This document shows, in pieces, positions 9,331 through 19,429 of a DNA stretch of 64,000 nt. The notes beneath the pieces were generated by a model, which worked only from the letters and a program-made list of their open reading frames with translations, ran no database searches and was not told the origin of the DNA. Where the stretch lies: contig JADJYQ010000001.1 of NCBI GenBank assembly GCA_016719615.1, positions 2,082,501-2,146,500 on the forward strand, in the 5' to 3' direction. Made by a program: the position numbers and the translations under genes. How positions within the stretch are numbered: position 1 is the stretch's first letter; every line of letters starts with the position of its first letter. This stretch comes from Saprospiraceae bacterium (lineage in GTDB: Bacteria; Bacteroidota; Bacteroidia; Chitinophagales; Saprospiraceae).

Positions 9331-11168
9331 TTAATGATTTCGTAGTTCGTTTTGCAAACGTGAACGGTACCGGAAGCGCCAGTGCCAATAACATGTTTGC
9401 AAAAGCGATTTTCAGAATGGGGATTCCGGTAACTCCCAAAAATATCTTTCCCTCTAATATCCAGGGTCTGCCAACATGGTATGAAGTGAGAGTGAGTGAC
9501 AAAGGATACCTTGGGAGAAGAGAAGGTGTTGATATCATGATTTGCGTAAATCCGCAAAGTATGAAAGCAGATATCGCCGGTTTAAAATCAGGGTCTTATT
9601 TTGTATACGACAATACAAAACCTCTGCACAAAGAATTTATCCGGGAGGACATCAATTATATTGGTATTCCGCTTACTGAAATTACACTTCGCGAATATAC
9701 TGACCCCAGACAGCGGATGTTGTTCAAGAATATAATTTACGTAGGTGCAATGTCTGCCTTGATCAATTTAGATATGGATATCCTCAAACAAATCATATCT
9801 GAGCAGTTTCAGGGAAAAGAAAAACTCATCGCTCCCAATCATCATGCTTTGGAATTGGGAAGTCAATATGTTAAAGAGCATTATTCGTTTCCATTAAAAT
9901 TCAAGTTGGAACGCAGAGATCTTCTGAAAGATAAAATACTATTTGAGGGTAATGCAGCTTGTGCTCTAGGCGCCGTGTTTGGAGGAGCTACGGTTGCGGC
10001 ATGGTATCCCATCACACCCTCCACATCTGTTGTTGATGCCTTTAGCGAATATGCTGAGAAATTCAGAGTTGACCCGGAATCAGGAAAAAATAATTATGCT
10101 ATTGTCCAGGCAGAAGATGAATTATCTGCGATCGGAATGGTGATTGGTGCAATGTGGAATGGTGCCCGTGCTTTTACAGCAACCAGCGGACCGGGGGTTT
10201 CACTGATGCAGGAATTTTTAGGGCTGGCGTATTTTGCAGAAGTTCCTGCTGTGTTAATTGATGTTCAACGGACCGGACCATCAACGGGAATGCCAACAAG
10301 AACGCAACAATCTGATATCCTTTGTGCAGCTTATGCTTCTCACGGAGATACCAAACATGTGTTAGTCATTCCTTCCACGCCAAGTGAATGTTTTGAATTC
10401 ACCAGACAGGCTTTTGATCTGGCAGATCAATTGCAGACTCCCATTATTGTAATGTCGGATTTAGATTTAGGTATGAATGATCACATCAGTGATCCGCTTG
10501 CGATTAACGAAGACATAAAATTCAAGCGAGGCAAAGTATTAACAGCCGAAGAATTGGAAAATATGGATCGATTCGGGAGGTATTTAGATTCAGACAAAGA
10601 TGGCATTTGTTATCGCACCATACCCGGCACCCATCCAACAAGAGGCATGTATTTTACAAGAGGCTCTTCAAGAGATGAATATGCAATTTATACCGAAGAC
10701 GGCGCTGCATATAAACGAAATATGGATCGCCTGAATAAAAAATGGGAAACCATTAAATCCTATGTGCCCCAACCCGAATTTTATCAAAACGAACAAACAT
10801 CAGATCTTGGCGTAATCTTTTATGGTACTTCAGTTTATTCTGCTTTGGAAGCAAAAGATGATCTGGCATCTCAAGGCATTCATATGGATGCGATGCGCAT
10901 CAGATCCTTCCCATTTAATGAAGAGGTAAGTGATTTTATATCAGCCCATCGAAAGATTTTTGTTATTGAACAAAACAGGGATGCTCAAATGCGCAGTCTG
11001 CTCATTAATGAAATGGATATCAACCCAGATAAACTGATCCGGGTGCTGAATTACGATGGTTTGCCCATTACAGCACATCATATTGAATCCATCATTTCAA
11101 AACATCTGGATGTTCAGCCCAATGCATCCAAATCAAATTTAGAATCAACATCAATCTCCGCATCATAA
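9312..11168 (+). CDS. korA: 2-oxoacid (probably 2-oxoglutarate):ferredoxin oxidoreductase, fused gamma-alpha subunit
   Basis: This subunit works with KorB to decarboxylate a 2-oxoacid to its acyl-CoA while reducing ferredoxin. The N-terminal about 190 residues are the gamma domain (FANVNGTGSASANNMFAKAI), followed by the alpha pyrimidine-binding domain with the YPITPST motif and TSGPGVSLM. The fused gamma-alpha order is that of KorA-type enzymes. I chose ATG 9312, preceded by AGCAGG, rather than upstream in-frame positions, because it matches the family N-terminus and overlaps the previous gene by only 19 nt. The enzyme could run oxidatively in the TCA cycle or reductively; the sequence alone does not distinguish 2-oxoglutarate from other 2-oxoacids. 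Confidence 0.88.
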   Translation: MQTHPVINDFVVRFANVNGTGSASANNMFAKAIFRMGIPVTPKNIFPSNIQGLPTWYEVRVSDKGYLGRREGVDIMICVNPQSMKADIAGLKSGSYFVYDNTKPLHKEFIREDINYIGIPLTEITLREYTDPRQRMLFKNIIYVGAMSALINLDMDILKQIISEQFQGKEKLIAPNHHALELGSQYVKEHYSFPLKFKLERRDLLKDKILFEGNAACALGAVFGGATVAAWYPITPSTSVVDAFSEYAEKFRVDPESGKNNYAIVQAEDELSAIGMVIGAMWNGARAFTATSGPGVSLMQEFLGLAYFAEVPAVLIDVQRTGPSTGMPTRTQQSDILCAAYASHGDTKHVLVIPSTPSECFEFTRQAFDLADQLQTPIIVMSDLDLGMNDHISDPLAINEDIKFKRGKVLTAEELENMDRFGRYLDSDKDGICYRTIPGTHPTRGMYFTRGSSRDEYAIYTEDGAAYKRNMDRLNKKWETIKSYVPQPEFYQNEQTSDLGVIFYGTSVYSALEAKDDLASQGIHMDAMRIRSFPFNEEVSDFISAHRKIFVIEQNRDAQMRSLLINEMDINPDKLIRVLNYDGLPITAHHIESIISKHLDVQPNASKSNLESTSISAS

Positions 11169-11178
11169 TATCTATAAT

Positions 11179-12231
11179 ATGAGTTTTCAAAGACCTAATT
11201 TCAGACATCCCGAATTGCCCGTAAACGAATTGGGTTACAGGAAGAAAGATTATGAAGGTTCTCTCTCTACTTTATGCGCGGGATGTGGACATGATTCTAT
11301 CGGAGGCGCATTGATTCAAGCTTGTTTCGAGTTAAATATTGAACCTCATAAACTTGCAAAATTATCGGGCATCGGTTGCAGCTCCAAAACACCAGCTTAT
11401 TTCCTGGGCAATTCACATGGCTTCAATTCAGTGCATGGAAGAATGCCTTCCGTAGCAACCGGGGCAAATCTTGCCAATAGAGATCTGATGTATTTAGGGG
11501 TCTCCGGAGATGACGACACTGCATCCATAGGTATGGGTCAATTTGTACACCTCATCAGAAGAAATTTGAACATCACGTATATCGTCATGAACAATGGTTG
11601 CTATGGCTTAACCAAGGGCCAGGATTCAGCAACTGCCGATAAAGGATCGAAAAGCAAAGCAGGAAGTGTCAATGAATTCCAAAATATTGATCTGCCGGGT
11701 TTAGCAATAGAATTGGGTGCAGGATTTGTGGCCAGAAGTTTTTCAGGTGATAAAACTCAATTGATTCCGCTCATCAAAGCTGCAATGGCACACCCCGGGT
11801 TCGCATTGATAGATGTAATTTCTCCTTGTGTGACTTTTAATAATAATGTAGGGTCAACGAAATCATATGATTATGTTCGCGAACACATTGATGCGACTTC
11901 TACCATTGATTTCACCCCTCCAGCAGAGGAAATTACGGCTCAATATGCAGATGGTTCAAGCCTTCAATTGGCGATGCACGACGGATCTCTTTTGCATTTA
12001 AGGAAAATTCAAACAGGATGGGATCCAACGAAAAAAGATTCAGCTGTACGGGCATTACATGAAGCCTATGCAAAAGCTGAAATTCTCACTGGTCTCATTT
12101 ACATAGATGAAAATCAAGAAGACCTACACGCCCTCCTAAATACAACTGAAACTCCCTTGAATAAACTTCAAGAAAAGGAACTTGTACCAAATTCTTCAGT
12201 TTTGAATGATTTAAACGCAAGTTTTAGATAA
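11179..12231 (+). CDS. korB: 2-oxoacid:ferredoxin oxidoreductase beta subunit
   Basis: This 350-residue subunit binds thiamine diphosphate and a 4Fe-4S cluster. Features are LCAGCGHDSIGGAL with its paired cysteines, GIGCSSKTPAYF, and the ThDP/Mg site GDDDTASIGMGQFVHLIRRN...NNGCYGLTKGQ. The family usually has GDGD at the Mg site; GDDD here is a variant. It starts 10 nt after korA and completes the operon. The last about 40 residues are acidic and unlike the core. Confidence 0.9.
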   Translation: MSFQRPNFRHPELPVNELGYRKKDYEGSLSTLCAGCGHDSIGGALIQACFELNIEPHKLAKLSGIGCSSKTPAYFLGNSHGFNSVHGRMPSVATGANLANRDLMYLGVSGDDDTASIGMGQFVHLIRRNLNITYIVMNNGCYGLTKGQDSATADKGSKSKAGSVNEFQNIDLPGLAIELGAGFVARSFSGDKTQLIPLIKAAMAHPGFALIDVISPCVTFNNNVGSTKSYDYVREHIDATSTIDFTPPAEEITAQYADGSSLQLAMHDGSLLHLRKIQTGWDPTKKDSAVRALHEAYAKAEILTGLIYIDENQEDLHALLNTTETPLNKLQEKELVPNSSVLNDLNASFR

Positions 12232-12356
12232 TTTCACTTCACTTATTTGACAACTCTCCATCAAATAATTTAAAAGCTAGTCAAGGTTTTGATTTAAACA
12301 AACTTCAGCTGTAGGAAAAGCTTTCAATATAGTAAAGATTGAATGCTGGTAATTTG

Positions 12357-12364
12357 TATTTTTG
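12357..12364 (+). promoter_or_regulatory. Candidate -7 promoter element TATTTTTG
   Basis: An exact TAnnTTTG match about 50 nt upstream of ATG 12414. It argues against the longer open frame that could begin at TTG 12369, which would overlap the expected transcription start. Confidence 0.4.
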
Positions 12365-12413
12365 ACCATTGCAAATTTGCGAAATCAGAATAAAGGCTTT
12401 TAAAAAAGATAAC

Positions 12414-14912
12414 ATGTTAACCCAGGTTTTAAAAAAATTAGTACCACATATAACTTGTGTCGTCCTTTTTATACTCATCATTTCTTATTTTTTTATGCCC
12501 CATTGGCAAGGAAAAGTATTTCAACAAGGTGATGTGACTTCATGGCAAGGCTCTGCGGCCGAAATTATGGATCACAATAAAAAACATCCCGAAGATCCCG
12601 CTTTATGGACAGGGAGTATGTTCAGTGGAATGCCGGCTTACCAAATTTCAACACCTACAGACTACAATCTTTTAAATTACGTACAAACAATACTTAGCCT
12701 AGGATTTTTAACCGGTCCCATAGCCATCTTTTTTTTATGCGCCATTTCTTTTTATATCCTCTACCTGGTGCTTGGTTTGTCTGTACCACTTGCATTTACA
12801 GGGAGTTTAGCCACTTTCATGGTTACAGGTAATTTCATCGTTTGGGAAGCAGGGCATCTTCCAAAACTTGTGGTATTGGCTATGGCAGGTTTTATTTTGG
12901 CTGGAATTATTTTAGCTTACAGAGGTAAGTATTTAAGAGGCTGTGCATTGTTCGCTCTAGGCATGGGCATCAACATTCTGAACAATCACGTACAGATGAG
13001 TTATTATCTATTTCTTTTAACCTTGCCGCTGATTGTATCATTTGCATTTTTTCATTTCAAAGCAGGCAAATACAAGGATTTTCTCCTTCCTTCCTTTATG
13101 ATGTTGGGCATTTTAGTACTTGCATTTCTTTCTTCAGCGAGTTCTATATTACCTACCTATGAATATGCAAAAGAAACTATGCGCGGCGGGCATATCTTGT
13201 CTGAAAGGGCTGATAACAACCAGGCCGATGTAAATAAAGAAGGCTTGCAATGGGACTATGCAATGAACTGGAGTAATGGCTCCCAAGATATTTTGGCTTG
13301 CATCATTCCGGGAGCAGCTGGTGGAGGAACTTCTGAACCAGCTGGTGCAAATTCTGCTACCGCTAAAGATTTGCGTAAAAAAGGATATCAGGCCCCCAAG
13401 AGATTTCAAGCACCTTTGTATTGGGGAGCCCTTCCTTTTACCAGCGGTCCATTTTATTTTGGAGCCATCATCTGTTTCTTATTTGTTCTCGGTTTGTTCA
13501 TTGTAAAAGGACCCCTCAAATGGTGGATTGCTTCCACCGTGATTTTTGGAATCTTGTTATCGATGGGAAAACACTTCGAGATCTTAAACAAATTCATGTT
13601 TGACTTCATTCCGCTCTACAGCAAATTCAGAGCTCCCAGCAGTGTGCTCTCTGTTGTTTCTTATTTTGTTCCTGTTTTAGGAATGCTTGTACTATATGAG
13701 TGGAGCAAAAAGAATGAACCTGTTGAACACTATCAAAAAAGTCTATACTACAGTGCGGGTATTACAGCAGGATTGTGTTTGATATTGGCATTTATTGGAG
13801 GAAGTTTATTTGGATTTGAACATCCAACAGATTCCACCTACGTGAATCAGGGTTTAAGCCTTCCTGCCATGATTGAAGATCGAAAAAGTTTATTGCAAAC
13901 AGATGCTTTGCGTTCCTTTATTTTTATAACATTGACTGCTCTTGCATTATGGTTCAACTTAAAAAATAAATTGAATATAAAATACCTGGCCATCTCGATT
14001 GCCGTATTCATACTGATTGACTTCGGAGGGGTAGCCACGCGATATGTACACAAAGATGATTTTGTTAGTAAATCCAAAAAAGAAGCTACACATAAGCCTC
14101 GTGCTGTCGATCAGCAAATATTGAATGACAAAAGTTATCACAGGGTTTTAGATCTGACGGTCAATACTTTTAACAGTTCAATTCCTTCATTCCATCATAA
14201 ACATGTTGGTGGTTACCATCCTGCTAAATTGCAACGCTACCAGGATATCATCGATCATCATCTGGATCGCGAGATCCAGCAATTGACAAGTCAGTTGCAA
14301 ACAGCACAATCAGATTCAGCAGTCATACAAGCCATGGCAAATCTCAAGGTGATGAACATGCTCAACACCAAGTATTTTATTTTAGGCCAGCCTGGAAAAG
14401 AGATAAGTTTTCCAAATCCAAATGCAAATGGTCCGGTATGGTTTGTAAATGATTTAAAATTGGTAAAAACGCCTGATGAAGAAATTCAGGCTGTAAGTGC
14501 AATCGATCCTAAGCAAACTGCAGTCGTGCACGAAGAATTTAAAGAGAAGTTGACCAACCACCGTGCTGATCCATCTGCAACCATTAGTTTAAATAGTTAT
14601 TCGCCAAATAAACTGGTTTATAAATCTTCGTCTCCTACAGATCAATTGGCCGTGTTTTCTGAAGTGTGGTACGGACCGGATTTAGGTTGGAATCTTTTTA
14701 TTGATGGAAAAGAAACAACTTTGCTCCGGGCGAATTACATTTTACGCGCTGCAATGATCCCTTCCGGAAATCACGAAATTGTCCTGGAATTCAAACCACA
14801 ATCATTTATGCTGGGTAAAACACTATCCATGATTTGCTCTTTGATACTTATACTTTTTATGGGGTTTGTGGCCTACAAGGAATATCGGTCTGAAGCTTTG
14901 GCAGAAAAATAA
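12414..14912 (+). CDS. YfhO-family multi-spanning membrane protein
   Basis: A large integral membrane protein (833 residues from ATG 12414) with about a dozen hydrophobic segments between residues 10 and 560, then a soluble region, and a last membrane span near the C-terminus. YfhO proteins belong to the GT-C-like membrane enzymes and take part in glycosylation of cell-envelope polymers in Gram-positives. In Bacteroidota the substrate is unknown. Supporting features are the early acidic loop QGDVTSWQGSAAEIMDHNK and the late FSEVWYGPDLGWNLFIDGKE/LRANYILRAAMIPSG region shared by the family. It precedes polysaccharide genes, which suits an envelope glycan role. Confidence 0.8.
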   Translation: MLTQVLKKLVPHITCVVLFILIISYFFMPHWQGKVFQQGDVTSWQGSAAEIMDHNKKHPEDPALWTGSMFSGMPAYQISTPTDYNLLNYVQTILSLGFLTGPIAIFFLCAISFYILYLVLGLSVPLAFTGSLATFMVTGNFIVWEAGHLPKLVVLAMAGFILAGIILAYRGKYLRGCALFALGMGINILNNHVQMSYYLFLLTLPLIVSFAFFHFKAGKYKDFLLPSFMMLGILVLAFLSSASSILPTYEYAKETMRGGHILSERADNNQADVNKEGLQWDYAMNWSNGSQDILACIIPGAAGGGTSEPAGANSATAKDLRKKGYQAPKRFQAPLYWGALPFTSGPFYFGAIICFLFVLGLFIVKGPLKWWIASTVIFGILLSMGKHFEILNKFMFDFIPLYSKFRAPSSVLSVVSYFVPVLGMLVLYEWSKKNEPVEHYQKSLYYSAGITAGLCLILAFIGGSLFGFEHPTDSTYVNQGLSLPAMIEDRKSLLQTDALRSFIFITLTALALWFNLKNKLNIKYLAISIAVFILIDFGGVATRYVHKDDFVSKSKKEATHKPRAVDQQILNDKSYHRVLDLTVNTFNSSIPSFHHKHVGGYHPAKLQRYQDIIDHHLDREIQQLTSQLQTAQSDSAVIQAMANLKVMNMLNTKYFILGQPGKEISFPNPNANGPVWFVNDLKLVKTPDEEIQAVSAIDPKQTAVVHEEFKEKLTNHRADPSATISLNSYSPNKLVYKSSSPTDQLAVFSEVWYGPDLGWNLFIDGKETTLLRANYILRAAMIPSGNHEIVLEFKPQSFMLGKTLSMICSLILILFMGFVAYKEYRSEALAEK

Positions 14913-14965
14913 AACTAAAAGAATATTTTCAGTTTTCAGAACAAAAACATCATTTGAAAACTAAA

Positions 14966-16264
14966 TTAGTCTTGTTGTTTCTCCATTAATACGGTATTCA
15001 TCAAATCAGCCAATTGAGAAGTCAGATTTTTTCTGGAATACGCTGCAACTGATTTTACATCAGGCTTGTAGCTATCATTTAGTAATGCGCAGAAAGCGCT
15101 TTCAATCATTTCCTGCATCCTTACAGGATCCTCAAAATCGGCATTAAAACCCGATTGCGTTTGGTTTAATAAACTTGCCAAATCACTTTCCTCAGGAGCC
15201 ACAGATAAAATCGGTTTATTCAAAAATAGATATTCAAAAAATTTACCTGTCACCACTCCATTGTTACCTGGTACCCCTATGAGTAAAAGTAAATCAGCTT
15301 TCCACAAATAATGCTCCAGCTGCTTGTGGGGCATAGGAGAAAAATGGTCCAAATGAAAAATTCCAAATTTTTTGATGTATTCAATAATAGCCGGATCGAC
15401 ATTTCCTATGAACTGCAATTCCAAACGATCTTTGAGCTCAGGATGTTGGTCTACATATTCCTTTAGTTTTATCCAAAACAATTCCGGATTTCGGTCTAAT
15501 GTAAGGACTCCCGAATACAATAAAATGATCTTATCTTTTTCATTTTTTATTAAGTCGATTTTTTCAAATGGTTCATAACCATTTGTGATCACTTCAACAT
15601 TTCTGTTACAGATGAGCTCTAAGCCTTCTTTACAAGATGGACTGACCGTGATAATTGCGTCTGCATTTTTTAACACAGATCGTTCCAAATGTTGGTGTAT
15701 ATATCGGGCAAAACTGCTCAAGCGCAAGGTATCAAAATAAAAAATTTGGGTCCATGGGTCTCTAAAATCCGCAATCCATGGAATTTGAAGTTTTCTTTTA
15801 AGCTTTTGCGCAATTAAATGCATGCTATGCGGTGGCCCGGTGCTTACCAATAAATCAACAGGATGTTGTTGTAAATAATCGCATAAATAGGAAACCGATG
15901 GTTTCAACCAAAATATTCGTGGATCTGGAATGAAAAGATTACCTCTGATCCAAAACGCCAATTTGTGAAAAATGGATTGTTTCTTTCCAACACTCATAAT
16001 CGTGGGGTCAACAGCTTTATTTCCGCCTCTTATTTTTTTAAAAATAAAATAAGGTTCCCAAATAGGCTTCCTTATGACTTCAATACCCTCCGGTATGAGT
16101 TTTCCCAATTCAGGGTCCAGATATGGATATTCTCCCTTTTCTACGGTATAGATGATGGGCTCCCACCCGAAGCTTCTTAAGTATTTAACGAAATACAACC
16201 AGCGTTGCACGCCGGAACCACCGGAAGGTGGCCAGTAATAACTGATAATCAGTAGCTTTTTCAC
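14966..16264 (-). CDS. GT4-type glycosyltransferase
   Basis: A 432-residue sugar transferase with two Rossmann domains (GT-B fold). The N-terminal YYWPPSGGSGVQRW motif is the acceptor-domain glycine loop of this group, and DLLVSTGPPHSMHLIA and WIADFRDPW follow. The C-terminal donor domain has LLYSGVLTLDRNPELF and the GT4-like E-x7-E region near GKFFEYLFLNKPILSV. The start is GTG 16264, with a TAAATTTG box about 32 nt upstream. It converges on the YfhO gene and diverges from asnB; the donor and acceptor sugars are unknown. Confidence 0.85.
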   Translation of the reverse strand: MKKLLIISYYWPPSGGSGVQRWLYFVKYLRSFGWEPIIYTVEKGEYPYLDPELGKLIPEGIEVIRKPIWEPYFIFKKIRGGNKAVDPTIMSVGKKQSIFHKLAFWIRGNLFIPDPRIFWLKPSVSYLCDYLQQHPVDLLVSTGPPHSMHLIAQKLKRKLQIPWIADFRDPWTQIFYFDTLRLSSFARYIHQHLERSVLKNADAIITVSPSCKEGLELICNRNVEVITNGYEPFEKIDLIKNEKDKIILLYSGVLTLDRNPELFWIKLKEYVDQHPELKDRLELQFIGNVDPAIIEYIKKFGIFHLDHFSPMPHKQLEHYLWKADLLLLIGVPGNNGVVTGKFFEYLFLNKPILSVAPEESDLASLLNQTQSGFNADFEDPVRMQEMIESAFCALLNDSYKPDVKSVAAYSRKNLTSQLADLMNTVLMEKQQD

Positions 16265-16347
16265 AAATGAAGGCTAAAATTAATGCAATCCGGAGCAAAT
16301 TTAGCTATGCTTTGAACTCTTGCTTCGGGAGGAAATTTTTGATTGAT

Positions 16348-16355
16348 TAACTTTG
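16348..16355 (+). promoter_or_regulatory. Candidate -7 promoter element TAACTTTG before asnB
   Basis: TAACTTTG ends 10 nt before the ATG of the asparagine synthase, so the predicted mRNA would have almost no leader. No convincing -33 box was found at the standard spacing. Confidence 0.45.
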
Positions 16356-16365
16356 CCCATTCACT

Positions 16366-18318
16366 ATGTGCGGATTAGCAGGAATTTATAATCTGGATGG
16401 AGCTCCCATCAACACCCGGCAACTCAGTTCGATGACCCGGATCATACAGCATAGAGGTCCCGACGATGAAGGATTTTTAGTGGCGAATCTTAGCACTCAT
16501 GAAGTGTCACTTCACAGCAGTGAACATAGTATCGATGAAATTCGCCGGCAACATGCAATGATCCCAACTGAAACCACTTGCAATCTCGGTATGGGGTTCA
16601 GGAGATTGTCCATCATCGATTTATCGGCAGCAGGGCACCAACCGATGACAGAAGAGAGCGAATCCTGCTTTATATGCTTTAATGGACAAATATATAATTA
16701 CCTCGAAATTAAAGAAGAGCTTAAAAGTTTGGGGCATACTTTCCGCTCACAAAGCGATACGGAAGTCCTGCTCAAATCATATCTACAATGGGGCGAGCAT
16801 TGTCTTCAAAAATTCATTGGTATGTTTGCCCTGGTCATATTCGATAAAACGAACAAACGTTTGTTCGTTGCTCGAGACCGTTTAGGTATTAAGCCGCTGA
16901 TGTATCATTTTAACGGAACTCGCTTTTTATGGGCATCTGAAGAAAAACAATTAATTCTTAGCGGACTCGTTTCACCTCTGGTCAACGAGGAAGTCATGTC
17001 TGCGTTTCTCAGGGAGGTAAAATTATTTGAACGCCCGGAAAGTTTCTTTTCCGAAATTCAGCAGTTACCTGCAGGATCCTATGCTTTCGTTGACGCCAAT
17101 GGAATCACCGTCAAAAAATATTGGACTTTACAGCTCGGAATGTCAAATGGTTCATTGGAAGATAGCAGCCACAAAGTCAAAGAATTGCTAAATGATGCGA
17201 TCCGATTGCGATTGCGATCGGATGTTCCTTTGGGTATTGCTTTAAGCGGTGGCATTGATTCTTCTTCGATTGCTTGTCTTGCAAGACAGATGACCTATAG
17301 CGAGATCAATACTTTTTCTGTGTTTTATGAAGGTCCGAAGTATGATGAACGAAAATATATTAAAGCTGTCATAGACCAGGGAGGATTCAAACCCAGCTAC
17401 TTTACGGGAAGTACTGATTTGAGTTTTGAAGAAATTGCAAAATGGATATACTACCAGGATGCTCCCACCAGCGGGGCCAGCCCTTTTTCTGCATTTCAAA
17501 ATTACAAAAATGTCAAAGCTGCGGGGATAAGCGTTTTATTGAATGGACAAGGAGGCGACGAATTATTTGCCGGTTACCCATATTTTTTAAAATACTATAT
17601 AGCACAACTCTACCAAACCGGACAATGGACTCACTTAGCAAGTAATATATTTCAACTATTTAAAGACCAGGGTATTTTAGCAAGCACTAAACAAATTTAT
17701 CTTGCTAGTCAAGTATTAAAAGGGAGCCCCGAAAAACTTAGAAAACTGGAATACAAAAAATATGCAACTTCCGAATTGTATCCTGGTGAATTTATTGAAC
17801 AAAAAAATAAATCCAAACTTATCGCTATACAAACGGTTGATCCAACAGCTATTTCTCTTGAACAGTCCTTATTAGCAGCTATTACGCGCAGTCATTTGCC
17901 ACACATGTTGCGTTGGGAAGACCGGAATTCAATGGCCAATTCTATTGAAAGTCGCGTACCATTTTTAGATCACCGGTTGGTAGAACAATCCTTTGCCATT
18001 CCATCTGAGTTCAAAATTCACAATGGAGTTCAAAAATATATACTCCGTAAAGCCATGCGAAACATCGTTCCTGAAAGCATATTAAATAGAAAAGATAAAA
18101 TCGGATTTGGAACCCCAACTGTGGAATGGACACTTAAACACTTGCAAAAACCAATTCAAGAACTTTTACATTCAAATTCATTCTTAAGCCGGACCTGGAT
18201 CCACGGAAAAAAAGTTCAAAGTCTGTACGACAAGAATCCAAGACTCTTTGGTGAAAATGAATTGTGGCGGATTATGACTGCAGAATTATGGCACAGAACC
18301 TTTATTGATAAACATTAA
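16366..18318 (+). CDS. asnB: Asparagine synthase (glutamine-hydrolysing)
   Basis: Makes asparagine, or amidates a polysaccharide precursor, from glutamine and ATP. The 650-residue protein starts MCGLAGIY, so Cys2 becomes the N-terminal glutaminase nucleophile after Met removal; RGPDDEG and the FNGQIYNYLEIKEEL segment are typical of class II amidotransferases. The C-terminal synthase domain has the ATP pyrophosphatase loop LSGGIDSSSIA and GQGGDELFAGYPYF. Two close downstream genes, a methyltransferase and a flippase, suggest the surface-polysaccharide branch of this family rather than housekeeping asparagine supply. Confidence 0.9.
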   Translation: MCGLAGIYNLDGAPINTRQLSSMTRIIQHRGPDDEGFLVANLSTHEVSLHSSEHSIDEIRRQHAMIPTETTCNLGMGFRRLSIIDLSAAGHQPMTEESESCFICFNGQIYNYLEIKEELKSLGHTFRSQSDTEVLLKSYLQWGEHCLQKFIGMFALVIFDKTNKRLFVARDRLGIKPLMYHFNGTRFLWASEEKQLILSGLVSPLVNEEVMSAFLREVKLFERPESFFSEIQQLPAGSYAFVDANGITVKKYWTLQLGMSNGSLEDSSHKVKELLNDAIRLRLRSDVPLGIALSGGIDSSSIACLARQMTYSEINTFSVFYEGPKYDERKYIKAVIDQGGFKPSYFTGSTDLSFEEIAKWIYYQDAPTSGASPFSAFQNYKNVKAAGISVLLNGQGGDELFAGYPYFLKYYIAQLYQTGQWTHLASNIFQLFKDQGILASTKQIYLASQVLKGSPEKLRKLEYKKYATSELYPGEFIEQKNKSKLIAIQTVDPTAISLEQSLLAAITRSHLPHMLRWEDRNSMANSIESRVPFLDHRLVEQSFAIPSEFKIHNGVQKYILRKAMRNIVPESILNRKDKIGFGTPTVEWTLKHLQKPIQELLHSNSFLSRTWIHGKKVQSLYDKNPRLFGENELWRIMTAELWHRTFIDKH

Positions 18319-18326
18319 GTCTGCTG

Positions 18327-19394
18327 TTGAAAAAATATTTTTCATATCAAGAAATTTTAGAAGTTGCAAGGCAGTTGGAAAAGGATATTCGCCAATTAGA
18401 CATATTGCAATTGGATGTACATGAAGCTGTAAAAAGTTATCTACGCTTTGATCTCAAAAAACTCCAATATGTCAGTGAATGTAATGCTTTTATGCTCTAC
18501 CATATACTATATGGCCGGCAAAACCTTCAACCGCAAACGCTGATTGTCGATCATGGGGCTGGTATAGGCTTATTTGCTATGTTGGTCAAAAGATTGGGAC
18601 TGTCCTGCCTTTGTCATGACATTTCTCCTGAATACATTGATGGTATAAAACATTTAGGTTTTGTTTTGAATGCCATGCCTGACGAATTCGTAACTGGAGA
18701 TACCAATGAGTTGGTCGAATTTTGCAAAGAACGAAAATTACAAATAGCAGCCCTTGCATCTAGAAATGTGATTGAACATATCCCAGATTACAGCACATTC
18801 TTTAAAGAGTTACATCAAATAGCAACACCTGGATTTATCATTCTCATAACTACGTCTGCAAATATTCATAATCCCATTGTCAGATACATCCATAAAAAAA
18901 TACACAAACAGTACGAAAATTTTGGAAGCAACAGCGATATGGATAATCCCACTTTAAACAATCGAAATTGTGGAATGGCCTTACGCAAGGAAATCATACA
19001 GGAAGTATTCCCGGATCTGCATGATGATGTACTCAACTTACTCGCTAAAAACAACAGAGGCTTTACAAAAGACATAATTATACAAAGAGTTCAATCTTTT
19101 ATAAAATCCGGGGTCTTACCCAGTCCCATAGATCACCCGACAAATACCTGCGATCCAATAACCGGGGTGTGGGTTGAACGCCTGGTGCCGGTTTCAGATT
19201 ATCAAAAAGCCGCAATGGATGCCGATTTTCAGTTTGAGACCCTCAAAGGATTTTACAATACCCATTATTCAAAATCCATCTATAATTCCGCCGCAAAATG
19301 GATGAATAAGATTTTAAATGTCTTGCCCGACGACCATGTAGCTCTCTCCCCTTTCCTTGCCATGAAACTGAGTCAAAATCATGAATCACTTTAA
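18327..19394 (+). CDS. SAM-dependent methyltransferase-like protein
   Basis: A 355-residue protein with a class I methyltransferase core: DHGAGIGLFAML is motif I (SAM glycine loop), followed by CHDISPEY (motif II acidic region) and SRNVIEHIPDYSTFFKEL, which resembles the N-V-[IL]-E-H motif of UbiE/COQ5-like enzymes. The C-terminal about 150 residues have no recognised motif. The start is TTG 18327, 8 nt after asnB; no ATG lies in the first 65 codons. Its place between asnB and a flippase suggests modification of a glycan or lipid-linked precursor. Confidence 0.7.
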   Translation: MKKYFSYQEILEVARQLEKDIRQLDILQLDVHEAVKSYLRFDLKKLQYVSECNAFMLYHILYGRQNLQPQTLIVDHGAGIGLFAMLVKRLGLSCLCHDISPEYIDGIKHLGFVLNAMPDEFVTGDTNELVEFCKERKLQIAALASRNVIEHIPDYSTFFKELHQIATPGFIILITTSANIHNPIVRYIHKKIHKQYENFGSNSDMDNPTLNNRNCGMALRKEIIQEVFPDLHDDVLNLLAKNNRGFTKDIIIQRVQSFIKSGVLPSPIDHPTNTCDPITGVWVERLVPVSDYQKAAMDADFQFETLKGFYNTHYSKSIYNSAAKWMNKILNVLPDDHVALSPFLAMKLSQNHESL

Positions 19395-19429
19395 AATCTT
19401 AACAATGATAACTCGCATGTAATTACCCA

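Noticed and set aside
12369..12413. TTG start of the YfhO-like gene at 12369
   Set aside because: It lies at the end of a predicted promoter box; ATG 12414 begins the hydrophobic N-terminus expected for the family.
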